A stretch of 64,000 nt of DNA from Diplonema papillatum (GCA_030068145.1 JAPJBO010000087.1:1-64000), one strand, 5' to 3'. Numbered from the stretch's first letter, positions 9,901-19,955 are shown. Notes: a model not told the origin generated them from the letters alone. Translations and numbers: made by a program.

Positions 9901-12761
9901 CGGCGATTCCGCTATCGTACGTCGATGACGTGTATGCAATGCTGAAGACGTTTGCCGATTTAGAGGAGGCAGCCAGGCGGTCAGGAATGTTCGCCGGGCT
10001 GACCGGGATGAAAGTCTGCACGCAGAAAAAGTCGCATTTTTTCACGACGGCGTCGGACACCCCGCAAACCCTTGATTATGCGGAAAGCGACGGCACAGCA
10101 GTGAACAACGGGCGACAAGAAGGTATACAAAGGCGGGTGACATTCGACGTTCTCGGCGTGATGCTAACCACAGAGAAGGTGCCACCGGGGGAGGTAATTC
10201 GGCCGTCGAAACGGATTGTGGAGAGGAACTCCGAAGCTGAGCGGGTGCTGAAAAGGGCAGCTTGCCTCCCGCTGCCAGGCGAAGCGAAGGACCTCGTGGT
10301 CAGCATGTCAGCGGGAGCTAAACGGTACTACGGTGCAGCAGTATCGGGAATGACGAAGCGGGACAGCGTGCGCCTGAGAAGATTGTTCACGGAGGCGATG
10401 TGGACTGGGCCGCCGCGCCGAGCTCAAGAGGCGGTCCTACATATCCTACATCATGGGCACCGACTCGACCCGGTAGTTGTGCCGGCATACAGAAGAATCA
10501 CCACCTGGGCAGTGCAACTCAAGAAGTGGGAGTCCGCGAGATCTCTGTCACAGACAGCGTGGGAGCACAGCGACTCGCTTGCGACATTGCATGGACCTTT
10601 CGCCTTCTTCAAAGAAGCGCTAGACGGACTCGGGTGGCGATGGGTGGCACCAACCAGCATCGCCTACACGAACGAAGCCGGAGACGAGGTAGTGCATGAT
10701 GCAGCGGCACAGGACAACACGAAGCTTCTACAGCACGACCTGCGATACGCTTTGAGACTACGCGAAATGGCTCAGCTCGCGGCAAGGCGGGGAGGAGACT
10801 TCGGGGGAGTGCGGGACGGGGTGGATTACCAGACAACCCGGCACCTGCTGGAGATGCACGATTCCCCACTCACCGCGTATCAAGCCGGCATGCTGAAATC
10901 AGTGATTGTGGGAGCCACGCCGGCGGCTGGACGAACAGGGGCCGGTGAAGAAAGCTGTCTATACTGCAATACGGAGGAACGAGAAACGGTGGATCACCTT
11001 TTCTGGAGCTGCCCCGCTTGGGAGCACTTGCGCGCGAAGTACGAAGACATAAGGACCATGCAGGTAAACTGGCCCCCGTGTCTGCGCTTGTGCGGGATAG
11101 CCCCAGCCCCTCAGGTAGACGAAAGCACCTCCGTGCTGCCGGCAGAAAAGGAGAAAAGGCGGCATGTAGTGAAGCGACTGCAACTGTTCTTTGTCGAAGT
11201 GCTGAGGGAACGCCAGGGTGCCGACGGCCTGCTCGACAGGTCAGCCCGGCATCACAGGACAGAGAGCTACCCGCGAGGCTGGAGACCAACTGAACCCTGC
11301 CGACTCGCAGTCCCTTTCATTGCGCCATCCGCCGTGACAACGAAATGGAAATACGGACGGGAAATGTGGATGGCGTTCACCGACTGGCTGCGGCAGGTGA
11401 AATGGGCACCCCCGGGACACGACGAGCTGGGCATCAGCTTCATCGAGTTAGCTGTAGAGTTCGAAATGCACACCGGACAGCGGCTCCCTGACCTCAAAAG
11501 CAGGTACTATACAGCAGTACCTCAAGCACAGACAGGCAAGGTGACAGCAGCTCGCACAACGCTAGCGGATGGGGAAATGGGCGACAGCAGGTTGCTTGTG
11601 TGCTTCGATGGTGGGGCGAGAGCGAACGGAACCGCCTTCGCCGTTGCTGGCGCAGGGGCGGTAATGTACCGAGACGGCGTCAAGGTGTCGGAAGTAATCC
11701 TGCCGCTGCCCACCGTGCGCAGCAATAACGTGGCAGAGTATGAAGCGGTGCTAGCGGGCCTGCATCTGCTGAACGAAGCGAACGATGCGGACGGCACGCA
11801 GTGTACGGTGCGGGGGGACTCGGCACTGGTAGTGGGGCAGCTTTTGCGACGCCTGGCATGTTCCGAGGAGCTCAAGCCATACCAGACACGCGCTGCCAGA
11901 ATGGTTTCTTCCCTGCAGCGACGGATGACAGTGCGCATCGAGCACGTCAAGCGCGAGAGGAACACGGACGCTGATGCCCTGAGTAACGCCGCCATGGACT
12001 TGGTGCAGCGCCAGCGGCCGACTCCTCGAAGGCAAGAGAAGATGCTAACCGACTTTCGCCGGTCCGCCTTGGGCAAAGCGCTTAGCCTCGTTGAGATGGG
12101 GAAGGCGTACAAGAAGGTGACGGGGCAGCCGTGGTTCTATGGCCATGAGTACTCCTCCACCGTGCTGACATCCCTGGGAGGGACGGTTGTACGGGGCGTC
12201 TCCCGACGAGCGCAGCTGTCAGAGGCGACAGAAGGCATCATCGTGAGGATACGCGAACACGCGCAGGCGGGAATCGCGGACGAACATGAGAGCAGCCCTT
12301 ACCCGCCACACCTGAAGTGGGCCGCAACCTTCTTGCCAGAGGAGGCTTACCCGGCAGGATGGACACAGGGAAAACCCGACTGGAAAGGCAGAACGGAAGA
12401 GGCCGAAAGGGGTTCAAGCACTGACCCGCGCAAAGGTGCCCCCCCGTGCGAGGCCCCAGAAGGCGCTGCTAACACTTCCCGCCCTGGAGTGGTTTGCTCG
12501 CTCCACAAAAAGCCGCGATGCAGTGAGTGCGTAAAAAAGCGTCTACCGGCGGAGACCTGCTGTCGCCTCAAGCAGCATCATCACGGATCGGATGGTCTAA
12601 GGCCCCGGATGCACTTCTGCACAGCTCACAGACTAGGACGTTGCGGCGATTGTGTGGCTGAAAACGAAGCATTAGCCAGCTGCTGCACAAAGCATCACGC
12701 AAACAGGAGAGCGAATGGAGGCCCCCACTCCCAGCCCGGGGGTGCATCGGCCGTCACCTAG
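6924..12761 (+). CDS. LINE ORF2: OTU protease, AP endonuclease, RT, RNase H, Cys/His repeats
   Basis: About 1945 sense codons. Domains (residues counted from 6969): OTU-type cysteine protease about 50-175, with Cys in 'DGNCQF' (codon 7161) and His in 'QHYDAL'; AP endonuclease about 220-455 ('LATANVGSIN', 'VMGDFNTP', 'GSRIDMCF'); reverse transcriptase about 770-1030 ('ALDFQKCFDSVP', 'GIMQGCPLS', 'YVDD' at 9918); a 'CLYCNTEERETVDHLFWSC' Zn finger; an RNase H domain about 1545-1690 ('CFDGGARANG', 'NNVAEYEAV', 'RGDSALVVG', 'NTDADAL'); and C-terminal repeats of the form C-x2-H-x5-C-x2-C...CC...HH. No ATG precedes the OTU domain, so translation by read-through from ORF1 is likely. The protein would copy and insert the element. 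The OTU role is unknown: self-processing or removal of ubiquitin are both possible. Confidence 0.9.
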   Translation, partial: GAGRAGQELTPSKENVSTGAVRCANPTTGKRNRRGEEVKSVNQSTAVNQPTPAESGDTELDRAAAILRAKRIPVEKDGNCQFAALLRSSKLSLSATSLRQKVTWQLRHHPPSAFLPTDSSLSEYLSTVARDGHYGDHLTLQAAAEVLKATVWVLSTTNLAHLRCEGRAGNSSRIITVTYRPQHYDALHVPHETLQLLSTLGPEVSQLPLSEIAADSKPRLSARNTIAPPGRTIVLATANVGSINARSRTVATLPADIVALQETRAGPETKRTCGLFLAAYGWDCHWGEDVPVVVGANGIGQRVPGGAAVATRGMVASVSQPTTELERELARSTRVAHAVVATGNARMVLHVISVYAPVGREAAVVRDREKLIADVFEMAAGLGQVPIAVMGDFNTPAEESMSLTTACQSGWVDAASAAARAGSQDAPPTCWAAAAGSRIDMCFLNAVAAQTVVTVQTAKAGEYDIPTHCPIFVTLNIPAFTPPKRNHRIPAPFPRRVPVQTQEQKQSMLASALRRKRTESGADGALRNASEVAEAYLIDLHRENLEPGSTAYRGRAGGYRTREAHASARQACTTRGAMNWSTKQRDRVLGMLRSVVAEARQRLGSGQVGAMTVAERNARNALRRRNVEEFLPQLTHFGSSDELQELVAAVERLEGSQREAIAALKTQRSRLWKDRMQKAWSGPEKGDIYRFLAGQQGIPTAFLRRQDGTLTACPTEIDEMLRGPGAWGGIFQKYADQPEPEWEAFKSQYARYLPAPHAMECEPISAADVDAALKKMKKTSSPGLHGWRVHELRQLPSEILQLMADAMNAVESEGRWPEQLMHAIIHLLPKPESNGDPLSQRPISITPVLYRIWAAVRAKAALAWMDEIAPSGLHGCRKEHGTDDLVWHLAALIEEAHLTGEPLFGLALDFQKCFDSVPIEVAFKLAEELGFNEVVLRTLRAAYTNMRRHFRVGATVGEGFVPTNGIMQGCPLSVILINVIISVWMRHVADIEAAIPLSYVDDVYAMLKTFADLEEAARRSGMFAGLTGMKVCTQKKSHFFTTASDTPQTLDYAESDGTAVNNGRQEGIQRRVTFDVLGVMLTTEKVPPGEVIRPSKRIVERNSEAERVLKRAACLPLPGEAKDLVVSMSAGAKRYYGAAVSGMTKRDSVRLRRLFTEAMWTGPPRRAQEAVLHILHHGHRLDPVVVPAYRRITTWAVQLKKWESARSLSQTAWEHSDSLATLHGPFAFFKEALDGLGWRWVAPTSIAYTNEAGDEVVHDAAAQDNTKLLQHDLRYALRLREMAQLAARRGGDFGGVRDGVDYQTTRHLLEMHDSPLTAYQAGMLKSVIVGATPAAGRTGAGEESCLYCNTEERETVDHLFWSCPAWEHLRAKYEDIRTMQVNWPPCLRLCGIAPAPQVDESTSVLPAEKEKRRHVVKRLQLFFVEVLRERQGADGLLDRSARHHRTESYPRGWRPTEPCRLAVPFIAPSAVTTKWKYGREMWMAFTDWLRQVKWAPPGHDELGISFIELAVEFEMHTGQRLPDLKSRYYTAVPQAQTGKVTAARTTLADGEMGDSRLLVCFDGGARANGTAFAVAGAGAVMYRDGVKVSEVILPLPTVRSNNVAEYEAVLAGLHLLNEANDADGTQCTVRGDSALVVGQLLRRLACSEELKPYQTRAARMVSSLQRRMTVRIEHVKRERNTDADALSNAAMDLVQRQRPTPRRQEKMLTDFRRSALGKALSLVEMGKAYKKVTGQPWFYGHEYSSTVLTSLGGTVVRGVSRRAQLSEATEGIIVRIREHAQAGIADEHESSPYPPHLKWAATFLPEEAYPAGWTQGKPDWKGRTEEAERGSSTDPRKGAPPCEAPEGAANTSRPGVVCSLHKKPRCSECVKKRLPAETCCRLKQHHHGSDGLRPRMHFCTAHRLGRCGDCVAENEALASCCTKHHANRRANGGPHSQPGGASAVT

Positions 12762-12818
12762 CTTAATCTGAGCGTGGTCGTACTTTCGTGAAGGGAGGCA
12801 CCACGTTAAAACGGGTCC

Positions 12819-13290
<472 letters not shown>

Positions 13291-13809
13291 TAGCAGCGTC
13301 AGCATTGCAGAATGCTTGGCGACAAGTGATTCGTGCCACTTCCCCCGTGCAAGCGAGTCTCGGAACAGGAAACTGTGACCCAGGTGGCGACTGCCGACCA
13401 TGGCGGGTGCTTACACCAGGTGTTTGGAAGTCAGGCCAAGCTCATTGCAGAGAGAGAGCTTGCCACATTCTCGGGTGAGATGCGCCGCCTGTGTAAAGAT
13501 ACTCACGGGGCCAAAAACCCGTGCAGCTAACACCGCAAGATGAAAACAGAAGTCTTGAGCCGCGTGCCGGATGGGGAAGTTGACAACCTCCCACGCGTTA
13601 TCCGTCCCCCGAAGGATCCCGCCCCACCCACCCTTCGAAGAGGAGTCACAGGAGCCAAAAGCAGCGTGTCGGAAACTCGAAACCGACTGGCCAAAGCGGC
13701 AAGTGGGCTATACTTCGATCCAGGCGTTACCCACTTAAAGCCCTGGACCTAAGCACACACACGCACACAAACAGGTTCCCAACGACTCAGACAGCCCGCT
13801 TAGTATCAC
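13291..13809. other. Unassigned stretch upstream of the SnoaL-like gene
   Basis: Two short open frames (13333-13530 and 13540-13752, +) follow the CA array. I recognise neither, and nothing shows that they are translated. The last 60 bp are pyrimidine/CA-rich with an AG shortly before the next gene, as would suit a splice or trans-splice acceptor. Confidence 0.3.
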
Positions 13810-14364
13810 ATGGCGTCATTAAAGGCATTCGCTTTGCTGGCTGTGATGGCCATTTCAGTAGATGCTAAGCACTTTAAAGAACGCAATGCTAAGCACCTCC
13901 ACCGTTGGAAGCCGTACGAACACACCCTTGCGATGGAGTGGGTGGCCGCTGTCGTCAGCTCTGTCGTGGGCAACGTCACCGCCATAGGGGAAAGCCTTGC
14001 GCCGTTCCTCAGCGAGGATGTCGAAATCCTCGGGGGGCCCGCTTCGATTTTGGACTTGAGCCCCTCCGTACTGGAATACCTGATCATCGACCCGCTTGTG
14101 GAGTTCAACATCACCATCACCGATTGGTCACACAGGCCGCACGGACGCCACGGCCGCAAGATCGCTTTGGAAGGGTACGGCCGGGGGCTTTCCACGGCTG
14201 GCCTCGTGTACAAACAGGAGTACCGCATGAGCTTCCATTTCAACCGACACCGCAAAATCGAGCGGTTTCAGGAGACCTTAGACAGCTTCGCTTCGGCGTG
14301 CTTCACCGGCAAGATCCCGGTCGCGGTCTGTGCTGCCAACGGCCTGCAGGGACGTGAAGTGTAA
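13810..14364 (+). CDS. Small secreted SnoaL/NTF2-fold-like protein
   Basis: 184 residues. The N-terminus 'MASLKAFALLAVMAISVDA' is a good signal peptide, with cleavage likely after DA. The body fits a SnoaL-like (NTF2-fold) domain: an acidic 'LAPFLSEDVEILGG' strand/helix, a middle beta region, and the typical end 'EYRMSFHFNRHRKIERFQET' in which a basic loop precedes the last strand. Such domains act as small-ligand enzymes or binding proteins; no active site can be named. The gene is intronless, with no overlap with neighbours. It could be an exapted stand-alone domain. Secretion is inferred from the leader only. Confidence 0.6.
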   Translation: MASLKAFALLAVMAISVDAKHFKERNAKHLHRWKPYEHTLAMEWVAAVVSSVVGNVTAIGESLAPFLSEDVEILGGPASILDLSPSVLEYLIIDPLVEFNITITDWSHRPHGRHGRKIALEGYGRGLSTAGLVYKQEYRMSFHFNRHRKIERFQETLDSFASACFTGKIPVAVCAANGLQGREV

Positions 14365-14440
14365 ACATGGTTATCGGTCTAAATGCGACTAGTCCCCCCT
14401 ACACCGGTCAGCTGCGACAACTGGGTGGGTTGGTTTTGCT

Positions 14441-14878
14441 TGGAAACGTGTCAGTTAGACTTTGGCGGACATTGTCCGGCATGGGGAGAGGGGGGTCTCG
14501 GGCCTTACTTTTTAGGTGTAACCCTAGGTTAGGTGTTCCCTTATATCCCAACACTTGAAGTTTTGTTCCCTTATATCCCAATGGGATTGCCTTGCCCAAG
14601 GTAATCCCATTGGGATATAAGGGAACAAAATTTGTTGTCCCATTGGGATATACGGGAACAAAAATTTGAAGTGGTGGGATAAAAGGGAAATTCACCTATT
14701 TTTTATGGTTTGCCATGCCGCCATATGTCCACCAAAAAAGGGGGCCGTCGCCCACAGTGGCCTATAGGACAAAGCCATCCATGCCGTCATCTGTCCGTCA
14801 AACATATAAAGGTGGGGGAGTGGGGGGGTTCTCCGCTATGCCGACAAGTGTCCGCCAAAGTCCAACTGACACGTTCCC
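14441..14878. mobile_element. Foldback/MITE with about 40-bp terminal inverted repeats
   Basis: The left arm (GTGTCAGTTAGACTTTGGCG then GACATTGTCCGGCAT, 14441-14481) returns inverted at 14838-14878. No transposase is present, so this is a non-autonomous DNA element or foldback about 440 bp long, with a second strong palindrome inside. Confidence 0.7.
14561..14630. repeat. Near-perfect palindrome, 34-bp arms, 2-bp loop
   Basis: Arms beginning TTTTGTTCCCTTATATCCCA meet at a CC centre (14595-14596) with one mismatch. Half-copies of the same arm (GTTCCCTTATATCCCA; TTGGGATATACGGGAAC) lie at 14535 and 14643. Confidence 0.9.
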
Positions 14879-14899
14879 TATGTGCGTCAATCCAAACCT

Positions 14900-15650
14900 G
14901 GCTCTTAACGCGGCCGAAAACGCAAGGAAGGTTCGATTTCGCTCTCCGTCTACTTTCTCCCCCTCTCTCCATCTCTCTCTTTCTCGGAAAAGGTCGCGTT
15001 GAACGACGGCAATTGCCACGAGGTTGATGACATGCGAGAATTCGGGTTACCCGATTTTCAGATTCACATTTTAAAGCTGGCGTACAAGGTTTGCCTGATC
15101 ATCGCACCTTCCGAAACTTGAAACCTCAAGCTAAGCACGCTTGACACCAATTCGATGCTTTACGCAAAACCCTGTCTCGCTCCTTCTCTCCCCATTCGCG
15201 TTTCAGTACACCACGAACATACTCATGCGAGCCTCGTACTTCCCAAACGGCGACCAGAGGCGGCTACTTGTGTGCAGCTGCTTTGCAGCGATGGGCAGGA
15301 ATTGTTCCTAAGGGCCCCAAGCAGCTCGGATATCTACGCGCTCCTGCTTTTGTCGGGAATTGTGGAAGAGTCCAAGATCAGAGGTAGCTGCACTCCCCAA
15401 CCTACTCAGTTCACTGCAATTCCCTCTACACACTCCCATGTTCCCCGAAACAATGCAAACAAGAACAGGCCCCAACCCGCTCTAGTGAGGTCGATCTTGC
15501 GCTCATTTCGTGCTTGGGGGTGCCTGGCTTTGCATGAATCTGCTCTTCCTTTCCTTTCTATAACGTCTAATTTTTGCTCGTAATTCGAAGCGAATTTGGA
15601 AGCAACCTTTCTCCGCCAAATTTGCTGGCGATCTTTTAAAGCGCCAGTTT
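14900..15650. other. Stretch without recognised gene
   Basis: No family is recognised. A GT-bounded open segment near 15167-15381 could be an exon, but nothing independent supports it. Confidence 0.4.
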
Positions 15651-15655
15651 TTGTA

Positions 15656-16595
15656 TAAGCACCTGCTTTGTAGGAAATACTTGAGGAGGCTGCCAGTTGC
15701 AAAAGATCAAAGGAGGTAAATGTGCTGTAGCCCACACGAAACACAGGTGAATCTGGGTTCAGTGGCGTAAGCGTTTGTTTGTGCGCACTAACCCTGTGCG
15801 AACTCACCTGCTTTGGTAAGTTTCATGTAGTACGCTGCCAACTACTAATTCTTAGTACCAACAATGCATTGTTAACACAAAAAATACCCATTTGTAGTTG
15901 TATTGTTCCTCCCCGCCTCCTTCGAAGTAAGCACAAGGCAGCCCCTCGAGTATTTTGCTTACAATCCACGACGTATCGCTGAGTGGCAGATCGCCTATGT
16001 CGGTTTGAAGCTGGTGAACCCGGATTCTCTTCTTCGAGACATCCCTTCTTGCTCTTACCTACAAAAATTTGTTGGCTACGGGGCTTTTCTTCAAACAACG
16101 ACAACAACAAAACTACGGTGCGCCACGACTTGCCCAGAGAGGTCTGCGCGGCAACGGCCTCTGTTGACGGAGACCGTTGGACGCGCCAAAGACAGCAACA
16201 ACGCGCGATCGGCGAGACACGGCGGCGGCTCTCAGGAGAAATAAACTGCTTGGCAACGCGGTTTGGCGGCTGCCAGTTCCTGTAGTCGCACTGGAGCTGA
16301 GGGGGCGTTGCGCGACAGGACCTGCATTTGGCAAGGGACATTGTTCTGGTGTGTACAGTTTTGCACATAAGCGCCGGCTTGAAAGGAAATGCTCGACGAT
16401 GCTGCCCGACAAAGAACAGAAGGGATCCCAAGTGCTGTAACTACCGAACCACGTGTTGAACGGACGTGAGGTCATGCGGGTCTACCCCTACACGACAAAT
16501 CACACAAACACAACAGGTCAAAGTCCTGAGTGAGAAAACAACACACGGTGGTGTAAGCGAAGAACAAATCAGATTGTGTTTGTATCGTATTTGCC
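15656..16595 (+). repeat. Mosaic of dispersed repeats R1, R9 and R8
   Basis: 15656-15775 is an R1 copy. 15823-15960 (R9) matches parts of 51180-51260 (inverted) and 52133-52205. 16365-16595 (R8, including GAAAGGAAATGCTCGACGAT) is the reverse complement of about 52300-52545. Thus this intergenic block and both introns of the coproporphyrinogen oxidase gene are built from the same repeat set. Confidence 0.7.
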
Positions 16596-16599
16596 CCTT

Positions 16600-16820
16600 A
16601 CCTACCCCCCCCCCCCGTGCATAAGATGGATAGCCAAACCCCCTTGATTAAGATGGATAACGGGCGAGAATGCCAATCCATCTTAAACACGGGGGTGAGG
16701 TACCCCTGTGCAAAGTGACTACAGTGCCCCCGTGTTTAAGATGGATACCCCCCTTGATTAAGATGGATCCTGCCAAAACCCGAGTTTTTCATCCATCTTA
16801 TGCACGGGGGAGGGTAGGTA
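16600..16820. mobile_element. MITE with nested inverted repeats
   Basis: Terminal inverted repeats of about 30 bp (TACCTACCC(C)n then CGTGCATAAGATGGAT, and its reverse complement ending GGGTAGGTA). Inside are a second inverted pair (16675-16702 / 16727-16752) and two direct copies of CCCCTTGATTAAGATGGAT. It has no coding capacity. Confidence 0.75.
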
Positions 16821-17100
16821 CCTCTATATTTCCTCCCTTCTATTCGGAGTCGAAGCAGCTACGTCGAGTATTTTTTGCCAGTCACGACTCCCTGCCCGGT
16901 CGGAAAGACGTTGCACGGGGTTGAAACGACGACATGCGTAGCGCCGTTCACGAGTACAGATGAACTGCAGTGCGAGGAAACGGAATCCTGTAGGGGAACT
17001 TCCTGCCGCGCTCTTCACGCGCCTACCACACGCGAGTCACGCGCGATGCACGCGCTTTAAACGGGCTTTTTTTGAGTACGCGCATGAATCACGCCCTCCC

Positions 17101-17209
17101 TTTGTTTGTGCGATTTGACCTGTGCGCGTTCAGGTTAAACCGCTGCCAACGTTCCTTTTTAGCTGTAACAAGTATGCTCACTAAGGTGGTTACTGGTTAT
17201 CGCAAAAAA
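17101..17209. repeat. Terminal direct repeat (downstream end) of VIPER-like element
   Basis: 109 bp from TTTGTTTGTGCGATTTGACC to TATCGCAAAAAA, repeated in the same orientation at 20852-20960. Confidence 0.9.
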
Positions 17210-17409
17210 GGAACAGGCACCGGAGCACGAGCGGCCCCTATTTGTTCCCCCCTCCCTCCCTCAAAAGGAAAGGAAAATATTTGTATCCGATAAAAGACTG
17301 TTTCAAAACGTTGACTGCTACCGTGGTAGCTGTATGCCACGCGGAGAAAGAATCAACCCTGCTCGACGAGGGCTCGACAAAGCGGTCTGTTGATCGTCAG
17401 CACTAAACA

Positions 17410-18990
17410 TCAATCCAGTCTCGTGAACTGGTCAGCTGCATTTAGCTCTGAAGGGACGTATAGGACGTCCAGGCGGCTACTGGAGACGGAGAGTACCCAG
17501 TTTATCACCGTGATCCAGCGCATGGCCTCCAGTCGAAGGGTGTATCCACGGCGCACGCACCCTATCACAGCTTTGTTGTCGCAGAGGAGCTTGATGCGGG
17601 TGTTGGTGCTGCACCGCACTGCATAGCAGACAGCCCGAACTACTGCGTATAACTCCTTCAAGAAAATGTCACCGTCCATCAGCTCCTCGGGAAAGGGCCC
17701 GTAGGCGAACTGACCCTCAGTGACGAATGCCCACGCTGACATGCTGGCATCGCTTACCATGTCACGGGAGTTGGAGTATGACGGTAAGGACCAACACCGC
17801 CAAGCATTATCCTGCAGCTCGTTAAATTGACTCACGAGGCCCTCCCTCACCGACGGCGGACAAGTGGATACTGAGTCCCAAAACGAATTGTCGTATGAAG
17901 AACTTCCCGAGGCCAGGTCCGACATCCACCGCAAAAGAGTGAGAACCTCATGAAGCGGGAAAGCCATCACGTGTCGACGCCACAACAGCGAGCCGGTGAG
18001 CTTCCACCATATACGCACGGGCGCCTCCTGCAATGCAACAATCTGCGCCATGAGGGGCGTAACCTTCGTTACCCATGCGGGGTCAATACGCCACCTCTTA
18101 GCAATCAGGTCAAAATCCAACCCCAGCAGAGTCGCTCTCTGTACCGGCCCAGAGGATCGGCCGATCGTAAAACCGTACCTTGATACCAACGCCATGAATC
18201 GAGCCGATGCCTCAACAACACTCGCCTCTGTATCCCCAGCAAAGAACACGTTGTCAATCCACGCCAAGACATCAACGTCCAGACCCTGGACTGAGTTCCT
18301 TCCCAGCGCCAGTGAAACCGCCTGAGCCGCCTGCGGTGCGCCCCGATATCCCATGGGGAGACGTGTCATCCAGAGTAGCCGTGTGTCAATTCTGAAACAG
18401 AAATACTTCCTCACCTCTGGTGGCAGAGAGAACTGGAAAAAGAACGACCGGAAGTCGAATTCTGTAACCCACTTCCGGGACAAAACGGTCGTAACTACTG
18501 TAGCGTAACTCGGCAGATCGCAGGATGGCAGAGGCACGTGCGCCGTAGCTCGATTGAGCGACTGACAGCTCAGGATGAAGCGCAGCTGGCCTGGATCCCG
18601 CTTGTCGACAGTGAAAGCCCCATGGAACCAGCGCGATGAAGCCGCCTTGGGAATGGGCTCAACAATCTCCAACTCCATCAAGCGTTCAAAGTGAGGCTTC
18701 ATCCGCACATTTCTCGGTCCGGGACCGACTACACCCACACCGGGTTGGAGACTGCTCTGTATGAACCCAGGATCTAGCAACCACTTCATGTTAACCCAAA
18801 GAGCGGGGAAGTCGCGCAGCAGAGCCTCATGATCGAACGTCGGTGCCGTAGCAGCAATCTCGCCCTCGTACGACGCCTTCGTTACCCGCTTGCCACTGCT
18901 GGCATCAAGCCACCCGGAGGCGTAATCGTAGCCCTGAAGGACCTTATCCAGATGGCGAGGCCACAGGCCAGGTCTAGGCGGGACATCGGT
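17410..18990 (-). CDS. RT-RNase H of VIPER-like element
   Basis: Carries a DIRS/VIPER-type reverse transcriptase ('FDFRSFFFQFSLP', 'LPMGYRGAP', 'LAWIDNVFF') followed by an RNase H ('VSDASMSAWAF', 'LKELYAVV', 'LLCDNKAV', 'ELNAADQFTR'). The open frame extends further upstream over the recombinase ORF in another frame; only the part after about 18990 looks like RT. Confidence 0.8.
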   Translation of the reverse strand, partial: TDVPPRPGLWPRHLDKVLQGYDYASGWLDASSGKRVTKASYEGEIAATAPTFDHEALLRDFPALWVNMKWLLDPGFIQSSLQPGVGVVGPGPRNVRMKPHFERLMELEIVEPIPKAASSRWFHGAFTVDKRDPGQLRFILSCQSLNRATAHVPLPSCDLPSYATVVTTVLSRKWVTEFDFRSFFFQFSLPPEVRKYFCFRIDTRLLWMTRLPMGYRGAPQAAQAVSLALGRNSVQGLDVDVLAWIDNVFFAGDTEASVVEASARFMALVSRYGFTIGRSSGPVQRATLLGLDFDLIAKRWRIDPAWVTKVTPLMAQIVALQEAPVRIWWKLTGSLLWRRHVMAFPLHEVLTLLRWMSDLASGSSSYDNSFWDSVSTCPPSVREGLVSQFNELQDNAWRCWSLPSYSNSRDMVSDASMSAWAFVTEGQFAYGPFPEELMDGDIFLKELYAVVRAVCYAVRCSTNTRIKLLCDNKAVIGCVRRGYTLRLEAMRWITVINWVLSVSSSRLDVLYVPSELNAADQFTRLD

Positions 18991-19004
18991 TAAGTGGCTC
19001 GAGC

Positions 19005-19907
19005 TCACTCGGCCTGCAGGGCAGCCGTGCCCGAAATCGTCTCCTGAACTGGCAGCCAGAGATGATGGGGAGTGTAACGACGGGTGGTGCGGGGGTTCAG
19101 ATGCCGACCCACGTTCATCGCCGACCGCTCGCCTTCCACCTGGGCCACCCGGGTCAGAGCCGCATGCCTGACTCGATGTGAGGGCACCCCCAACCTCTCC
19201 TGGAGAAAGTTGTTGTACGCCTGTCGCGACAGGCCGGGGAACACCCATTCCTTCGTGCCCAAACCCTGGGTTTGGAGCGCAATCCACTGCCAGAAATTCG
19301 TCAGGAAGGGACCGCTCCGGGGAATTAGCAGACCCTGTCCTCTCGAGGTAGGATCTGTCTTCCCTCCAACGAACAGGATCATGACCTGGTTCGCTCCCAC
19401 AGACCACATGTGGTCTAACTTCAGTCGTTGCAAGTCCACGAACCGGCACGCTGTGGACCACTGGAGCCGCAGCGCCATCGAGAGCACGCCGCTTTCGCGG
19501 GAGACCACCCGCAGGATCTCCTCCTTCGTAGGCGTCCTCCCGGCGTCGCGAGACCGACGATCCTCGAACTGGGTCATCTCGAGCATGACCGAGCGCCGGT
19601 ACGCCCCGAGCCAGTCGATTCGGGACATCCGGAAGTACGTCATGTACTGCAGGGCGGAGTCGGCCTTGATTTGGCCCGAGGCCAGCTTGCGGTTCACCCA
19701 CATCAAGAAGGCCGCTTCGTCCGACAGAGTGGGATCGAAGCAGCGAGCCTGCTCGGCGTACCTCTGCGCACGACTCATCACAGACAGCATGACGGGAGTG
19801 CTCTTGTAGCACCTCCGCATCGTCTGTAGAAGGGCCTGGCGGTCCTTCCGCAACCGATCTTGATCGGAGACGGCAAAATCCTGTTTGCGAGGTCGGGCCT
19901 CGACCAT
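19005..19907 (-). CDS. Tyrosine recombinase of VIPER-like element
   Basis: 300 residues. The recombinase core is recognised by 'STACRFVDLQRLKL' (catalytic Arg block), 'VPSHRVRHAALTRVA' (HxxR block) and 'VGRHLNPRTTRRYTP' (tyrosine block). It would integrate a circular cDNA. Confidence 0.8.
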   Translation of the reverse strand: MVEARPRKQDFAVSDQDRLRKDRQALLQTMRRCYKSTPVMLSVMSRAQRYAEQARCFDPTLSDEAAFLMWVNRKLASGQIKADSALQYMTYFRMSRIDWLGAYRRSVMLEMTQFEDRRSRDAGRTPTKEEILRVVSRESGVLSMALRLQWSTACRFVDLQRLKLDHMWSVGANQVMILFVGGKTDPTSRGQGLLIPRSGPFLTNFWQWIALQTQGLGTKEWVFPGLSRQAYNNFLQERLGVPSHRVRHAALTRVAQVEGERSAMNVGRHLNPRTTRRYTPHHLWLPVQETISGTAALQAE

Positions 19908-19955
19908 CGCTTCCTTCCAGAGGCCTTCTGGGAGTGCCGATCCGCCCTCCGCGGT

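Noticed and set aside
13333-13752. Two short + frames after the CA array
   Set aside because: Stop-separated, no motif, no start or splice context that decides them.
15155-15583. Possible exon at 15167-15381 ('CVQLLCSDGQELFLRAPSSS')
   Set aside because: It has a GT at its end and looks mildly protein-like, but no family and no partner exon could be recognised.
19084-19809. + strand frame of 241 codons
   Set aside because: Shadow of the tyrosine-recombinase ORF on the minus strand.
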